The notes: generated by a model from the sequence alone, not told the origin. DNA of 64,000 bases from Dyadobacter sp. Leaf189 (GCF_001424405.1 NZ_LMPS01000007.1:124268-188267), one strand, 5' to 3'. Shown: positions 1-9,149, numbered from the stretch's first letter. A program made the numbers and translations.

Positions 1-844
1 CCGGGTCCATGATGTTGAGCCAGGGACCCATTACAAAAATCTTATTGATCGTTCCGGTGTGGATCTGAATGCAATTAGGGTTTGAAACAAAAACCATAAT
101 GGGAAGTCCTGTTTCTGAAACTGCGTCGAACACGGGTTTCATACTTGCCGGTGTGATCCGGAAGGCGTAACCCTCGGGCGCGAGCCGCAGCGCCTGTTTG
201 CGCGAGAGTTTGTATTTGCGCAACAATGTGAAGAAATCGTGCGTGTCTTTCAGGGCCAGCCACTCAGACTGAAATGCGGCAACATCAATGTCCGGCGCGG
301 TTTCTGGTTCCGCGCTTTTCTCAGGTTTTGGTGAAACTATCAAATTAACTTCCTGATCAGCAGCCGTGTATTTCGTTACAAGCGCATGATAAGCTTCCTT
401 ATTACTCTTTTCGGTCAGGTAAATTTTATGTGTTGCCTCACCAAAGCTGTTGAAGAATTGCAGACTATGCCTGTCATTTTCCGAAACGGCAAAGCCAAAT
501 TTCCAATCACCCAGGAAGAGCCTGAGATCAATATCCTCGCCCAGAACAAGCCCAACGTGGTTATTGAATGATATTTTTTCATAAATACCCTTTCGCTCAT
601 GCACCACGTGATCATTGCGCGTAAGTGCCATTACGTGTCCGAGTGAACCAACTTCTTTGATCAGCTCCCTGAAATCACCGTCCAGCAAAGTCGCAGTTTC
701 GCCTATTCCGGTCGCTACAAGCTCGGCCTCACTGGTATTCAACTGCTTTGCAGCGTCGCGGATTCTGGTTTTGGGATTAATTGCCTTAAATTCTTCCCAA
801 CGTTCTTTGAGCTCAGTTCTGTCTGGTGAAAGGGTTGATTTCAT
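1..844 (-). CDS. hmuS: Hemin-degrading factor / haem transport protein HmuS (partial)
   Basis: Cytoplasmic haem-handling protein that takes haem delivered by the HmuTUV importer and stores or degrades it. The reading frame starts at ATG 842-844 and runs without a stop off the left edge, so about 281 residues are seen; the family is usually about 340, so only the C-terminal end is missing. The visible part has the N-terminal HmuS/ChuS half (residues about 20-170) and the start of the second repeat, which contains LRKYKLSRKQALRLAPEG. It lies 24 bases after hmuV and is the last visible gene of the operon. Identity rests on the sequence pattern and on the hmuTUV neighbours. Whether this copy cleaves haem or only carries it cannot be told. 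Confidence 0.85.
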   Translation of the reverse strand, partial: MKSTLSPDRTELKERWEEFKAINPKTRIRDAAKQLNTSEAELVATGIGETATLLDGDFRELIKEVGSLGHVMALTRNDHVVHERKGIYEKISFNNHVGLVLGEDIDLRLFLGDWKFGFAVSENDRHSLQFFNSFGEATHKIYLTEKSNKEAYHALVTKYTAADQEVNLIVSPKPEKSAEPETAPDIDVAAFQSEWLALKDTHDFFTLLRKYKLSRKQALRLAPEGYAFRITPASMKPVFDAVSETGLPIMVFVSNPNCIQIHTGTINKIFVMGPWLNIMDP

Positions 845-868
845 AGTCTTGTATTGTTAGAGTGATAT

Positions 869-1672
869 TTAGATTTGAGGAATACCCGGTAAAACCGATG
901 CCGCGTGCGGCACAATAATCGGGAATGGCAGGTTTTCAGCCTGTATAAGCTGCACGGGTAATCCGAATGCAGCTTTGATATACTTTTCATTTAATACTTC
1001 GCCTGGTGCGCCCGTTGCAAAGCTTTCGCCGTTTTTGAGCATTAAAACTTTGTCTGCGTACTGCAAAGCCTGATTGAGATCGTGGATTACGGCAACTACC
1101 GCAAAACCTTTTGCCGTCATTTCTTTCGCCAGCTGAAAAGTTTCAAACTGATGCAGCAGGTCCATTCCGGTTGTTGGTTCATCGAGCAGTAAAAGTCCGT
1201 TTTCCACTTCCCATATCTGAGCCAATGCGCGGGATACCTGCACCCGCTGCTGCTCGCCACCGGAAAGTGTCGGGTATAAACGCGATTTTAAATGCGCTAT
1301 CCCTACTTTTTTCAGACACATATCTACAATCGCCAGGTCCCGCTGTGAAGGTTGGGAGTCATAGAAAGGGTATCTGCCCATTAAAACAATTTCTTGCACG
1401 GTAAATGACAATGCGATTGAATTATGCTGGGTAAGTACCGCCCGTTGCCGCGCCAGTTCACGCAACTTGTACTTTCCAAGATCTTTTCCCCTGAATATGA
1501 TATTGCCTGCAGCAGGTGTTAGCTCCGAGGACAACAGCTTGATCAATGTCGATTTGCCGGCACCATTTGCACCGACAATGGCCCAGAACTCGCCCGGATT
1601 TACCGAAAAGCTTACATTATGTAGAAGCCTGCGGCCGCGCACTTCAAAGCCCACCTGATTGATCTCCATCAT
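869..1672 (-). CDS. hmuV: Haem ABC transporter ATP-binding protein HmuV
   Basis: ATPase subunit that powers haem import through the HmuU permease at the inner membrane. It shows Walker A GANGAGKST, the ABC signature LSGGEQQR, Walker B LLLLDEPTTGMD and a switch histidine in AVIHDLNQA. I start it at ATG 1670-1672 because this overlaps the TGA of hmuU as ATGA, the usual arrangement for translationally coupled permease and ATPase genes; the frame is open to 1696 but those codons lie inside hmuU. About 267 residues, normal for the family. The linked hmuT, hmuU and hmuS genes make haem a better guess than ferric siderophore or cobalamin. Confidence 0.9.
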   Translation of the reverse strand: MMEINQVGFEVRGRRLLHNVSFSVNPGEFWAIVGANGAGKSTLIKLLSSELTPAAGNIIFRGKDLGKYKLRELARQRAVLTQHNSIALSFTVQEIVLMGRYPFYDSQPSQRDLAIVDMCLKKVGIAHLKSRLYPTLSGGEQQRVQVSRALAQIWEVENGLLLLDEPTTGMDLLHQFETFQLAKEMTAKGFAVVAVIHDLNQALQYADKVLMLKNGESFATGAPGEVLNEKYIKAAFGLPVQLIQAENLPFPIIVPHAASVLPGIPQI

Positions 1673-2775
1673 AGCCTTTTTCGTTTTTGGTCCCAAAGAA
1701 TATAAATGAAAAACGGGGTACCCAGTAGCGAGGTAAGTATCCCGATGGGCAGCTCAGAAGGCGCTACGATGGTTCTCGACAGCGTGTCGGCGAGGGTGAG
1801 TACAATAGCCCCCGCTATCGCAGAACCGATGATGAGCGTTTTATGATTGGGGCCGAAAGTTGTGCGTATAATGTGAGGGACAACAAGTCCCACAAAGCCG
1901 ATTGTGCCAGCTACTGCCACAGAGGCGCCGACGCCCATTGTTGCAAGGATAATCACTTTTCTTTTAAGCAATTTCATGTCCACGCCCAGACTGGCGGCCT
2001 GGCTTTCTCCTAAAACCAGCAGGTTCAATGCTTTGGATAGGTAGGGCATAAATAAAACAGAGATACCTACAAATGGCGCTACCGCCAGCACGGAAGTCCA
2101 CGTAGCGCCGCCGAGGCTGCCGAGGTTCCAGAATGTAATGCTGCGTAGCTGCTGATCATCGGCCAGGTAAGTCATTAATCCCGTAATCGCGCCAACAAAT
2201 GCATTGATCGCAATCCCGCAAAGCAGGAGTGTGGTTACGCCGCCTTCGCCCGCGACTTTTGACAATTGATATACAAGAAATGTGGTAAATGCCGCGCCAA
2301 GAAATGAGACAAATGAAATGCTGTAAACACCCGCGAGCTCATTGAGCATTCCGAGGTATTTGACATTGAGCATCAGCACAAATACTGCAAAAAGGGAAGC
2401 GCCGGAGGTAACACCAATGAGCGTGGAGTCTGCGATCGGGTTTCGGAAAAGCCCTTGCAGGGAAGCGCCGGCAATCCCCAGCCCGGCGCCAATCAGCACA
2501 GCCAGACAAACCCTGGGCAGGCGGATTACCCAGAAAACGATGGATTTTTGCTCTTCCACAGAAGTTTCCCGGATCAAGCCCATCTTCAATGCAACTATTT
2601 CGGTCAGCTCCTTCATTGAAATGGAAAGCGCGCCGGTACAGGCGGAGAAAATAATGCTGGCAAGCAGTATCAAACCCAGTATCCAGGCCATTTTCCCGGT
2701 CGAAGACGGCAGGATGAGCCGCTCTTCTGCGGCTGGCTTTTCTGTATCAGGTTCTTTGACGATCTCGGCCAGCAT
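1669..2775 (-). CDS. hmuU: FecCD-family haem transporter permease HmuU
   Basis: Inner-membrane permease of the haem ABC importer, about 368 residues with the many hydrophobic segments of the FecCD/BtuC family. Family landmarks include RLPRVCLAVLIGAGLGIAGA near residue 95, GTIGFVGLVVPHIIR and the C-terminal SELPIGILTSLLGTPFF. A polar N-terminal extension of about 25 residues (rich in Glu, Lys and Pro) precedes the first membrane helix. The gene begins 5 bases after the hmuT stop and ends in an ATGA overlap with hmuV, so all three are almost certainly one transcript. Confidence 0.9.
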   Translation of the reverse strand: MLAEIVKEPDTEKPAAEERLILPSSTGKMAWILGLILLASIIFSACTGALSISMKELTEIVALKMGLIRETSVEEQKSIVFWVIRLPRVCLAVLIGAGLGIAGASLQGLFRNPIADSTLIGVTSGASLFAVFVLMLNVKYLGMLNELAGVYSISFVSFLGAAFTTFLVYQLSKVAGEGGVTTLLLCGIAINAFVGAITGLMTYLADDQQLRSITFWNLGSLGGATWTSVLAVAPFVGISVLFMPYLSKALNLLVLGESQAASLGVDMKLLKRKVIILATMGVGASVAVAGTIGFVGLVVPHIIRTTFGPNHKTLIIGSAIAGAIVLTLADTLSRTIVAPSELPIGILTSLLGTPFFIYILWDQKRKRL

Positions 2776-2780
2776 AACAC

Positions 2781-3611
2781 TTAGTTAACTTTTTGCGACA
2801 GTTCCAATGCAGCTTTACCGAGCCTCGGTCCGAAGCCGGTAAGGAACTGTCCGTCCATTGTGACTATTTTTCTGTTTTTTCCTGCATTGGTATTGGCAAT
2901 TCCAGGGACTTTCAAAAGTCCTTCTATTCCTTCCAAACTTTCCAGACCACTTGAAAACAAGACGAGCACATCCGGGTTTGCGGTAATCAGCGACTCAGCG
3001 GTGAGAGGTTTGAAGTCGGTAAATCCCTGCACTGCATTTTTGTGGCCGGTTAGCAGGAACATCTTGTCGAGCGAGGTGCCGGTTCCTGAAACCATCAATG
3101 TGCCCGTGCCTCGGGCGTATATAAACAGCAATTTTTTCGGCAACTTCGTTGCCTTGATCCTGGCAAGGTCATTTTCCAGCGCCTTCACCATTTTCTCTGC
3201 CTGCGGCTTTGTATTGAAATAAGCGCCCACTTCCCTGATCAGGTTGATTGCACCTTCTTTGGTATACTCGTGCCTGAATTCCACCAGCTTTTTTCCTGAA
3301 CTCCCCAGCTGTTTCAGAACAGCAGGTGGTATCATACTTTGGTTGGTGTAAACGATAATGTCGGGATTTAGCGAGAGGATACCTTCTGCGGCAATTGTGC
3401 GGTTATGTCCGATCTTCGGGATTTTGTCAAGAGGCGCTGGGAATGTGCTGGTTACATCCACGCCGACGATCTGTTTTTCCAATCCCAGGCCGACGAGGAT
3501 TTCACTTAATGTCCCATTGGTAGAGACAATGCGCCCCGCATTTACATTGGATATCGTGTAAATGGCTAATAGAATGAAGACACTTAATCTTTTGATAAAT
3601 CCGTAGCGCAT
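2781..3611 (-). CDS. hmuT: Periplasmic haem-binding protein HmuT
   Basis: Substrate-binding protein of the haem importer. It has a Sec signal peptide (basic RYGFIKR then a hydrophobic stretch ending near SNVNA, residues 1-25) and a periplasmic binding protein type III fold, with the family features VSTNGTLSEILVGLGLEKQIVGVD and PKIGHNRTIAAEGILSLNPD. At 276 residues it is full length. It is the first gene of the operon, with a candidate promoter about 60 bases upstream. Haem rather than siderophore or B12 specificity is inferred mainly from the HmuS-like gene at the operon end. Confidence 0.87.
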   Translation of the reverse strand: MRYGFIKRLSVFILLAIYTISNVNAGRIVSTNGTLSEILVGLGLEKQIVGVDVTSTFPAPLDKIPKIGHNRTIAAEGILSLNPDIIVYTNQSMIPPAVLKQLGSSGKKLVEFRHEYTKEGAINLIREVGAYFNTKPQAEKMVKALENDLARIKATKLPKKLLFIYARGTGTLMVSGTGTSLDKMFLLTGHKNAVQGFTDFKPLTAESLITANPDVLVLFSSGLESLEGIEGLLKVPGIANTNAGKNRKIVTMDGQFLTGFGPRLGKAALELSQKVN

Positions 3612-3667
3612 AGCCTCTTGTTTCTCCGGAACATCCTTCTGAATGCACTTACCGGAATGGTCAGGCG

Positions 3668-3694
3668 CAAATATATGGCATTAATTTAGACCAA
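3668..3694 (-). promoter_or_regulatory. Candidate promoter of the hmuTUVS operon
   Basis: On the minus strand TATATTTG (3675 to 3668) matches the Bacteroidota -7 consensus TAnnTTTG, with a TTG (3694-3692) 16 bases upstream, a little closer than usual. The spacer is AT-rich and contains TTTA and TAAA half-sites that could bind an iron regulator, but I see no clear Fur or DtxR box. Confidence 0.4.
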
Positions 3695-3841
3695 GTATAA
3701 ATAGTCAAGAAAAAAAAGACTTACCCGCGACTAAATCGGCAGCTGCAATCTTTATTATTGTAAATTCATCAAATGCGCAATTGTCTGTTTACCTGCTTTG
3801 TGCCTGATTAATCTGTTCCTAACTCTTATATCCTGCTAATC

Positions 3842-5113
3842 TTGAAAAAATTATTTACCAATCTTACCTTCTGGGTACTTACCGCCATTACGGCGGGGGC
3901 TTTGCTCGGACACTATTATCCGGCGCAGGGAGTTGAGATGGAGTTTTTGGGCAAAGGCTTTATCCAGATCGTCAAGATCTTTATCAATCCGATCATTTTC
4001 CTGACAATTACGCTCGGAATTATCGGAATGGGCGACTTGAAAAAAGTGGGCAAAGTGGGTGCCAAAGCGCTCATTTACTTTGAGGTAGTTACAACGCTCG
4101 CACTTGTTGTTGGTGTGGTTGTTGCCAATATTATCCAGCCGGGAAAGGGAGTTGTTACAAGTAACTTGCAAAAAGGGGACATTTCGGTTTATGCAAATAA
4201 GGTCGGCGATTTCAGCTGGCTGCAATTCTTTCTCGACAACGTTACCTTGCAGGTTTTGCTGTTCTCGCTTGTTCTGGGAACTGTGCTGAGCAAGTATTCA
4301 GGAAAGGATAAGGTCATTCACTGGCTGAATTTTATATCAAAATATGTTTTCCGGGCATTGCACCTGGTGATGATTTTCGCACCGATCGGCGCATTCGGCG
4401 GAATGGCTTACACTATCGGAAAATATGGGATCGATACGCTGCTGCCGCTTGCCAAGTTAATGGGGACGGTTTATGCAACAATGGCAATTTTCATTTTCGG
4501 GGTACTTAGCCTGGTTTTGAGAATGTACAAAGTCAATCTCTGGTCTTACCTGAAATACATTCGCGAGGAGCTGCTGATTGTGCTCGGCACATCGTCGTCG
4601 GAAGCCGCATTGCCTTCTTTGATGGTCAAGCTGGAACGGATGGGCTGCTCCAAACCGGTGGTTGGACTGGTGGTGCCGGCAGGTTACTCCTTTAATCTCG
4701 ACGGTACAACGATATACCTTTCCATGGCGACGATCTTTCTGGCGCAGGTATTTAATGTACACCTGACTTTCGGACAGATACTTTCATTGATCGGGATTTT
4801 GATGGTTACGTCAAAAGGCGCAGCTGGTGTAACAGGAAGTGGCTTTGTGGTACTTGCGTCGACATTGACGGCAATTAAGGTTATTCCGGTTGAAGGACTT
4901 GCATTGCTGCTGGGAGTTGACCGTTTCATGTCCGAAGCCCGAGCGATTACCAATTTCATCGGAAACGGCGTCGCGACGATCTGGCTGGCGAATAATGAAA
5001 AGGAGTTTGACAGGGATAAAATGAATTATGCATTTGAGAACATCAGGGAAACAGAGAATGTTGTAACAGACAACCTGAGCGATGTAACCCAGCCAACGGA
5101 GACGAAGTTGTAG
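3842..5113 (+). CDS. Dicarboxylate/amino acid:cation symporter (DAACS family)
   Basis: Secondary transporter of the GltP/DctA family that moves C4-dicarboxylates or acidic amino acids with Na+ or H+. At 423 residues it is normal size, with about eight membrane segments, the serine-rich motif TSSSEAALPSL in re-entrant loop 1, and NLDGTTIYLSMATIFLAQ in helix 7, which carries the cation and substrate residues. The start is TTG 3842-3844: an in-frame stop lies at 3809-3811 and there is no ATG between it and the first membrane helix, whose first residues are KKLFTNLTFW. The hydrophilic tail of about 35 residues is unremarkable. Substrate cannot be told from the sequence. Confidence 0.88.
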   Translation: MKKLFTNLTFWVLTAITAGALLGHYYPAQGVEMEFLGKGFIQIVKIFINPIIFLTITLGIIGMGDLKKVGKVGAKALIYFEVVTTLALVVGVVVANIIQPGKGVVTSNLQKGDISVYANKVGDFSWLQFFLDNVTLQVLLFSLVLGTVLSKYSGKDKVIHWLNFISKYVFRALHLVMIFAPIGAFGGMAYTIGKYGIDTLLPLAKLMGTVYATMAIFIFGVLSLVLRMYKVNLWSYLKYIREELLIVLGTSSSEAALPSLMVKLERMGCSKPVVGLVVPAGYSFNLDGTTIYLSMATIFLAQVFNVHLTFGQILSLIGILMVTSKGAAGVTGSGFVVLASTLTAIKVIPVEGLALLLGVDRFMSEARAITNFIGNGVATIWLANNEKEFDRDKMNYAFENIRETENVVTDNLSDVTQPTETKL

Positions 5114-5151
5114 GAATTTTGTTATTTTATCGAACGACAAAAGTTGAGGTC

Positions 5152-5382
5152 ATGAACTATAAAGCATTTATTGTTTCCGATCATAGGGTTATGCTTGGGA
5201 AACCTGTTATTAAAGGTACGCGCTTGTCCGTTGAGCTCATTTTGCGGAAGCTGGGGGAAGGAGTTACTATGAACCAGCTGTTGGAAATGTACCCTGCTCT
5301 GAATCAGGAATCTATTCAGGCAGTCCTCCAATATGCAGCTGAGTTGGTCGCCAACGAAGAAAGTCTGGAAATTGCCTCGTGA
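5152..5382 (+). CDS. DUF433 family protein, probable antitoxin
   Basis: Small protein of about 76 residues with the full DUF433 pattern: a start like AFIVSDHRVMLGKPVIKGTR, then a helical region with GEGVTMNQLLEMYPALNQESIQAVLQ. DUF433 proteins have a helix-turn-helix-like fold and usually sit directly before a PIN-like DUF5615 gene, which is the case here. I start it at ATG 5152; an upstream TTG at 5119 would add residues not seen in the family. The stop TGA overlaps the GTG start of the next gene (GTGA), indicating coupled translation. The antitoxin role is inferred from this pairing. Confidence 0.8.
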   Translation: MNYKAFIVSDHRVMLGKPVIKGTRLSVELILRKLGEGVTMNQLLEMYPALNQESIQAVLQYAAELVANEESLEIAS

Positions 5383-5729
5383 TCCTGGCCGACGAAAATA
5401 TCGATCACAGCGTGATTGAGGCAATCAGAAATGAAGGCTTTGAGGTATATTCTATTTATGAATCAAACAGAGGATTTCTGGACGAAGAGATCATTGAATT
5501 TTCGAGGAACCCTCCCAGAATAATTTTAACGGAAGATAAGGATTTTGGGGAGTGGGTTTATGCACATCATATATCCGGCATTAGCGTCATTTTTCTTAGA
5601 TACCATTTTCTTGAAACAGAAGCAGTTACTAAAATTCTGATCAAACTTCTGAATGAGCGCACGGATGAGCTTTATGATCATTTTACGACAATTACAATAA
5701 AGAAAATCAGGTCGCGGTCTTTCTTATAA
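5379..5729 (+). CDS. DUF5615 PIN-like protein, probable toxin
   Basis: A 116-residue PIN-like protein. PIN domains are Mg-dependent ribonucleases, and the DUF5615 group keeps clustered acidic residues: here D5 and E6 in LADENID, and D53 and D55 in ILTEDKDFGEW. The GTG start overlaps the stop of the DUF433 gene. The pair lies alone between a transporter and a peptidase gene on the same strand, with no integrase or repeats nearby. Activity as a toxin is inferred from the gene pair, and DUF5615 itself is less well studied than VapC. Confidence 0.78.
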   Translation: MILADENIDHSVIEAIRNEGFEVYSIYESNRGFLDEEIIEFSRNPPRIILTEDKDFGEWVYAHHISGISVIFLRYHFLETEAVTKILIKLLNERTDELYDHFTTITIKKIRSRSFL

Positions 5730-5771
5730 GACTACGCGTTAAACGATAAGTATTACCACTATTATAAAATC

Positions 5772-7505
5772 ATGATTGAACAGGAAACAGTACATATACC
5801 AACCCGGGCGGGCCGGGTTTTTATCGGCGAAGAGTTTGATTTAAAGAGCTGGAATGATGTTCAGCCCTTTTTTGAGAATCTTAAAAACCGTGAGATCAAC
5901 TCGGCAGAAGATTTGAAACAATGGTTTTCAGACCGCAGTGAAATAGAATCCTACTTATCTGAAAACTTTGCATGGCGCTATATCCGGCAAACCTGCGATA
6001 CTGCTAACACCGGGCTGATTAATGCATTGCAGTTTTTTATAACAGAAATCCAGCCCAAGCTGGCGGAATACGGCAATGCTTTAGACAAAAAAGTGGTAGA
6101 TAGTCCTTTCCTGAACGAGCTGACAGAACCCGGGTTTGAGATCACATTAAGGGGAATGAAGAAAGCGATCGAGATTTTCCGCGATGAAAATATCCCGCTT
6201 ATCACCGAAATGCAGACCGAAGAGAGAAAGTATGGCGCAATTGCAGGAGCTATGACGGTCACACTCGACGGGGAGGAAATGACTTTGCAAAAAGCATCAG
6301 ACCGGCTGCAATCCACAGATCGTGTGATCCGCGAAGAAGCCTGGCGCGCCATCAGCGAGCGGCGGTATCAGGATCATGATAAATTGGACGAACTGCTGAA
6401 TTCGCTGATTACGCTGCGTAACAAAGTCGGGCAGAATGCCGGTTTTGACAACTACCGCGATTATATGTTCGCTGCAATGGGCCGCTTTGATTACACGCCA
6501 GAGGATTGCTTCAACTTCCACGGTTCCGTCAAAAAAGCCGTGGTACCCCTGCTGAATACCATGGCAGGTGCCAGAAAAGCTTCCCTGCAGGTTGATTCGC
6601 TTCGTCCGTGGGATACCAAAGTAGATCCGAAAGGTTTGCCGCCGTTGAAACCATTTGCAACAGGAGAGGAGCTTTTGGACAAAACAATCCGCTGCTTTAC
6701 CCGTCTTGATCCATTCCTGGGAAATTGCCTGAAAGTAATGAAGGCTATGAACCACCTCGATCTGGAATCGCGGAAAGGAAAAGCGCCGGGAGGCTATAAT
6801 TATCCGCTCGATGAGATTGGGGTGCCTTTCATATTTATGAATGCAACTTCCAATCTGCGCGATATGGTTACGTTGCTCCACGAAGGCGGCCATGCAGTGC
6901 ATTCATTTGTAACCCGCGATCTGCCCTTGAATTCATTCAAACATACTCCTTCCGAAGTGGCGGAACTGGCTTCGATGTCAATGGAGCTGATTACGATGGA
7001 TTTCTGGGACGAGTTCTTCGAGAATGAGCATGATTTGAAAAGGGCAAAAATCCAGCATCTTGAATCTATCATCGAAACGCTGCCGTGGGTGGCTACGGTA
7101 GACAAGTTCCAGCATTGGATGTATGAAAATCCAGCACATACAGCAACGGAACGTCAGGCTGTCTGGGTCAGGATTTATGAAGAATTTACGGACTCGATAA
7201 TGGACTGGACCGGGCTTGAAAACTTCAAAAAATATCTTTGGCAACGTCAGTTGCACATTTACGAAGTTCCTTTCTATTATATCGAATACGGAATTGCGCA
7301 GCTCGGCGCGATCGGCGTTTGGAAAAACTACCGTGAAAATCCGGAGGCAGGGCTCAAAGGGTATCTTGATGCGCTGAAACTCGGCTACACGGCCACAATC
7401 GGCGAAATATATCAGGCAGCGAATGTTCCTTTCGATTTTTCGGAGAAGAATATCACCGAGCTGATGCAGTTTGTCAGCAACGAACTGGAAGCGCTAAAAA
7501 AATAA
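5772..7505 (+). CDS. pepF: M3 family oligoendopeptidase (PepF-like)
   Basis: Cytoplasmic zinc metallopeptidase that trims oligopeptides. The 577-residue protein has no signal peptide. The catalytic HExxH is H370-E371-G-G-H374 (in LLHEGGHAVHSF), with the third zinc ligand expected in the following helix around SEVAELASMSMEL. The N-terminal half is the helical PepF domain. This M3B size and layout match the Bacteroidota oligoendopeptidase F group. It begins 42 bases after the DUF5615 gene with no obvious terminator between, so some readthrough is possible, but nothing suggests a functional link. Confidence 0.88.
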   Translation: MIEQETVHIPTRAGRVFIGEEFDLKSWNDVQPFFENLKNREINSAEDLKQWFSDRSEIESYLSENFAWRYIRQTCDTANTGLINALQFFITEIQPKLAEYGNALDKKVVDSPFLNELTEPGFEITLRGMKKAIEIFRDENIPLITEMQTEERKYGAIAGAMTVTLDGEEMTLQKASDRLQSTDRVIREEAWRAISERRYQDHDKLDELLNSLITLRNKVGQNAGFDNYRDYMFAAMGRFDYTPEDCFNFHGSVKKAVVPLLNTMAGARKASLQVDSLRPWDTKVDPKGLPPLKPFATGEELLDKTIRCFTRLDPFLGNCLKVMKAMNHLDLESRKGKAPGGYNYPLDEIGVPFIFMNATSNLRDMVTLLHEGGHAVHSFVTRDLPLNSFKHTPSEVAELASMSMELITMDFWDEFFENEHDLKRAKIQHLESIIETLPWVATVDKFQHWMYENPAHTATERQAVWVRIYEEFTDSIMDWTGLENFKKYLWQRQLHIYEVPFYYIEYGIAQLGAIGVWKNYRENPEAGLKGYLDALKLGYTATIGEIYQAANVPFDFSEKNITELMQFVSNELEALKK

Positions 7506-7523
7506 CAATCCGTTTATCAACGA

Positions 7524-7555
7524 TTTGGTGGTTATAAAAATGGCCGCTATTTTTG
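7524..7555 (+). promoter_or_regulatory. Bacteroidota-type promoter for the small lipoprotein gene
   Basis: TTTG at 7524-7527 and TATTTTTG at 7548-7555 are separated by 20 bases, a very good fit to the -33 TTTG / -7 TAnnTTTG consensus. It lies 28 bases before the start codon at 7584. Confidence 0.65.
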
Positions 7556-7583
7556 CGCGTAATACAATTGAACTGTCAAAGAA

Positions 7584-7835
7584 ATGAAACTATATAGAAT
7601 TGTTGCATTTGTAGCTTGTGCGGCTTTGCTTACTTCCTGCGAATACCAGAAGTATAACCACATTGAGCAAAAGGATCTGAATACCGGAAATGAATACGTT
7701 TACGGTGTAAGTCCGGACTCATTGCCACGCCAGATGTCATACAAATACGAAGCGGACCCTGAGCTTGATACGCGTGTAAATAACATCAGAGCAAAGCTTT
7801 ACGGTGGAATCACTAGTTCTGTAGTGAAACAATAA
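7584..7835 (+). CDS. Small lipoprotein of unknown function
   Basis: An 83-residue protein that I do not recognise. It begins with a lipoprotein signal peptide (basic MKLYR, hydrophobic core, lipobox LTSC with the lipidated cysteine at residue 19). The mature part is only about 64 residues, polar and rich in Tyr, Asp and Asn, with no cysteine and no obvious domain. It has its own consensus promoter and a strong terminator, so it is an independent single-gene unit and probably well expressed. Likely anchored in the outer or inner membrane facing the periplasm. Confidence 0.72.
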   Translation: MKLYRIVAFVACAALLTSCEYQKYNHIEQKDLNTGNEYVYGVSPDSLPRQMSYKYEADPELDTRVNNIRAKLYGGITSSVVKQ

Positions 7836-7859
7836 CAGCATTTCTGTTAAATTATATAG

Positions 7860-7894
7860 AGATATCCCTGCCAATGCGGGGATATCTTTTTTTT
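7860..7894 (+). terminator. Rho-independent terminator
   Basis: Perfect inverted repeat GATATCCC / GGGATATC (7861-7868 and 7879-7886) with a ten-base loop, followed by eight T (7887-7894). It ends the small lipoprotein transcript. Confidence 0.85.
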
Positions 7895-8061
7895 GATCCT
7901 GTATTGAATATTTTCAATATCGGTCCTTACGGATAGCCTGTTTGCGGCCGCCCATTCGATAACCGATGTTGCGAGATTTTGAACATTTTTAATTTACTTT
8001 ACGTATTCGAGGCAAGTAGATCTGGTATTATCAAGAAATAAGTAATTAAAAATACACTAAC

Positions 8062-9138
8062 ATGGATATAGCTTTGGTAACCGGCTCGGCTGGATTAATA
8101 GGAAGCGAATCGGTTGCTTTTCTGGCTGGCAAATTTGATCTTGTCATCGGTGTTGACAATAACCTGCGTCAATACTTTTTCGGAGCTGATGGAAATACAG
8201 AGTGGAACCGTAACCGTATCCAGGAAGCTTTCGGAAATTATAAGCACTATGCAGCAGATATCAGAGAAGTAAGTGAACTGGAGCCGATTTTTAAAGAATA
8301 CGGTTCTGATATTAAAATGATTGTTCACGCAGCTGCACAACCAAGCCACGACTGGGCAGCCCGTGAGCCGTTTACCGATTTCGGTGTAAATGCGGTAGGT
8401 ACGCTGAACATGCTTGAAATGACCAGACTGCACGCTCCTGAGGCAGTATTTATATTTACATCAACAAACAAGGTTTACGGAGATAACCCTAACTATTTGC
8501 CACTCGTAGAGCTGGAAACGCGTTGGGAAATCGACGAAAGTCATCCTTATTTCGAGAACGGTATCGACGAAAACCATAGCATTGACCACACAAAGCACTC
8601 TATTTTCGGTGCTTCGAAAGTGGCTGCGGATATCATGGTTCAAGAGTACGGCCGCTATTTCGGTATGAAAACTGCCGTGTTCCGCGGAGGCTGTCTGACG
8701 GGCCCGAATCACTCAGGCGCACAGCTGCACGGGTTTTTGGCTTACCTGATGAAATGTGCCATTACCGGCAATCACTACACCATTTTTGGTTACAAAGGCA
8801 AGCAGGTACGTGACAATATCCACAGCCACGACCTGGTAAATATGTTCTGGCATTTTTATCAAAACCCACGTCCGGGCGAAGTATATAACGCAGGCGGCGG
8901 CCGTTTTGCTAACTGTTCAATGCTGGAAGCTATTGCATTGTGCGAGCAGATCACCGGAAACAAGCTCTCTTACTCTTATTCAGATACTAACAGGATCGGC
9001 GATCACATCTGGTATGTGAGCGACCTTTCCAAATTCAAGTCCCACTATCCGGATTGGAACTGGGAGTATGGTCTTGTAGAGACTTTAACTCAGATCCACG
9101 ACGGTATATCTTCCCGGTTGGGCTTAAAAACGGTTTAA
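8062..9138 (+). CDS. NAD-dependent nucleotide-sugar epimerase/dehydratase (CDP-paratose 2-epimerase-like)
   Basis: Extended short-chain dehydrogenase/reductase of 358 residues acting on a nucleotide sugar. The Rossmann motif is TGSAGLIGSE at residues 7-16, the active-site Thr/Ser lies in TSTNKVYG (133-140), and RGGCLTGPNHSG matches the substrate-binding loop of CDP-tyvelose/paratose epimerase-like proteins. The expected catalytic YxxxK reads F182-G-A-S-K186, so the tyrosine position is Phe; I believe close relatives share this, but that needs an alignment. The neighbours are two glycosyltransferases, so a role in making a sugar for an exported glycan is likely. The exact substrate is unknown. 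Confidence 0.75.
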   Translation: MDIALVTGSAGLIGSESVAFLAGKFDLVIGVDNNLRQYFFGADGNTEWNRNRIQEAFGNYKHYAADIREVSELEPIFKEYGSDIKMIVHAAAQPSHDWAAREPFTDFGVNAVGTLNMLEMTRLHAPEAVFIFTSTNKVYGDNPNYLPLVELETRWEIDESHPYFENGIDENHSIDHTKHSIFGASKVAADIMVQEYGRYFGMKTAVFRGGCLTGPNHSGAQLHGFLAYLMKCAITGNHYTIFGYKGKQVRDNIHSHDLVNMFWHFYQNPRPGEVYNAGGGRFANCSMLEAIALCEQITGNKLSYSYSDTNRIGDHIWYVSDLSKFKSHYPDWNWEYGLVETLTQIHDGISSRLGLKTV

Positions 9139-9149
9139 TTGTATTTTTG

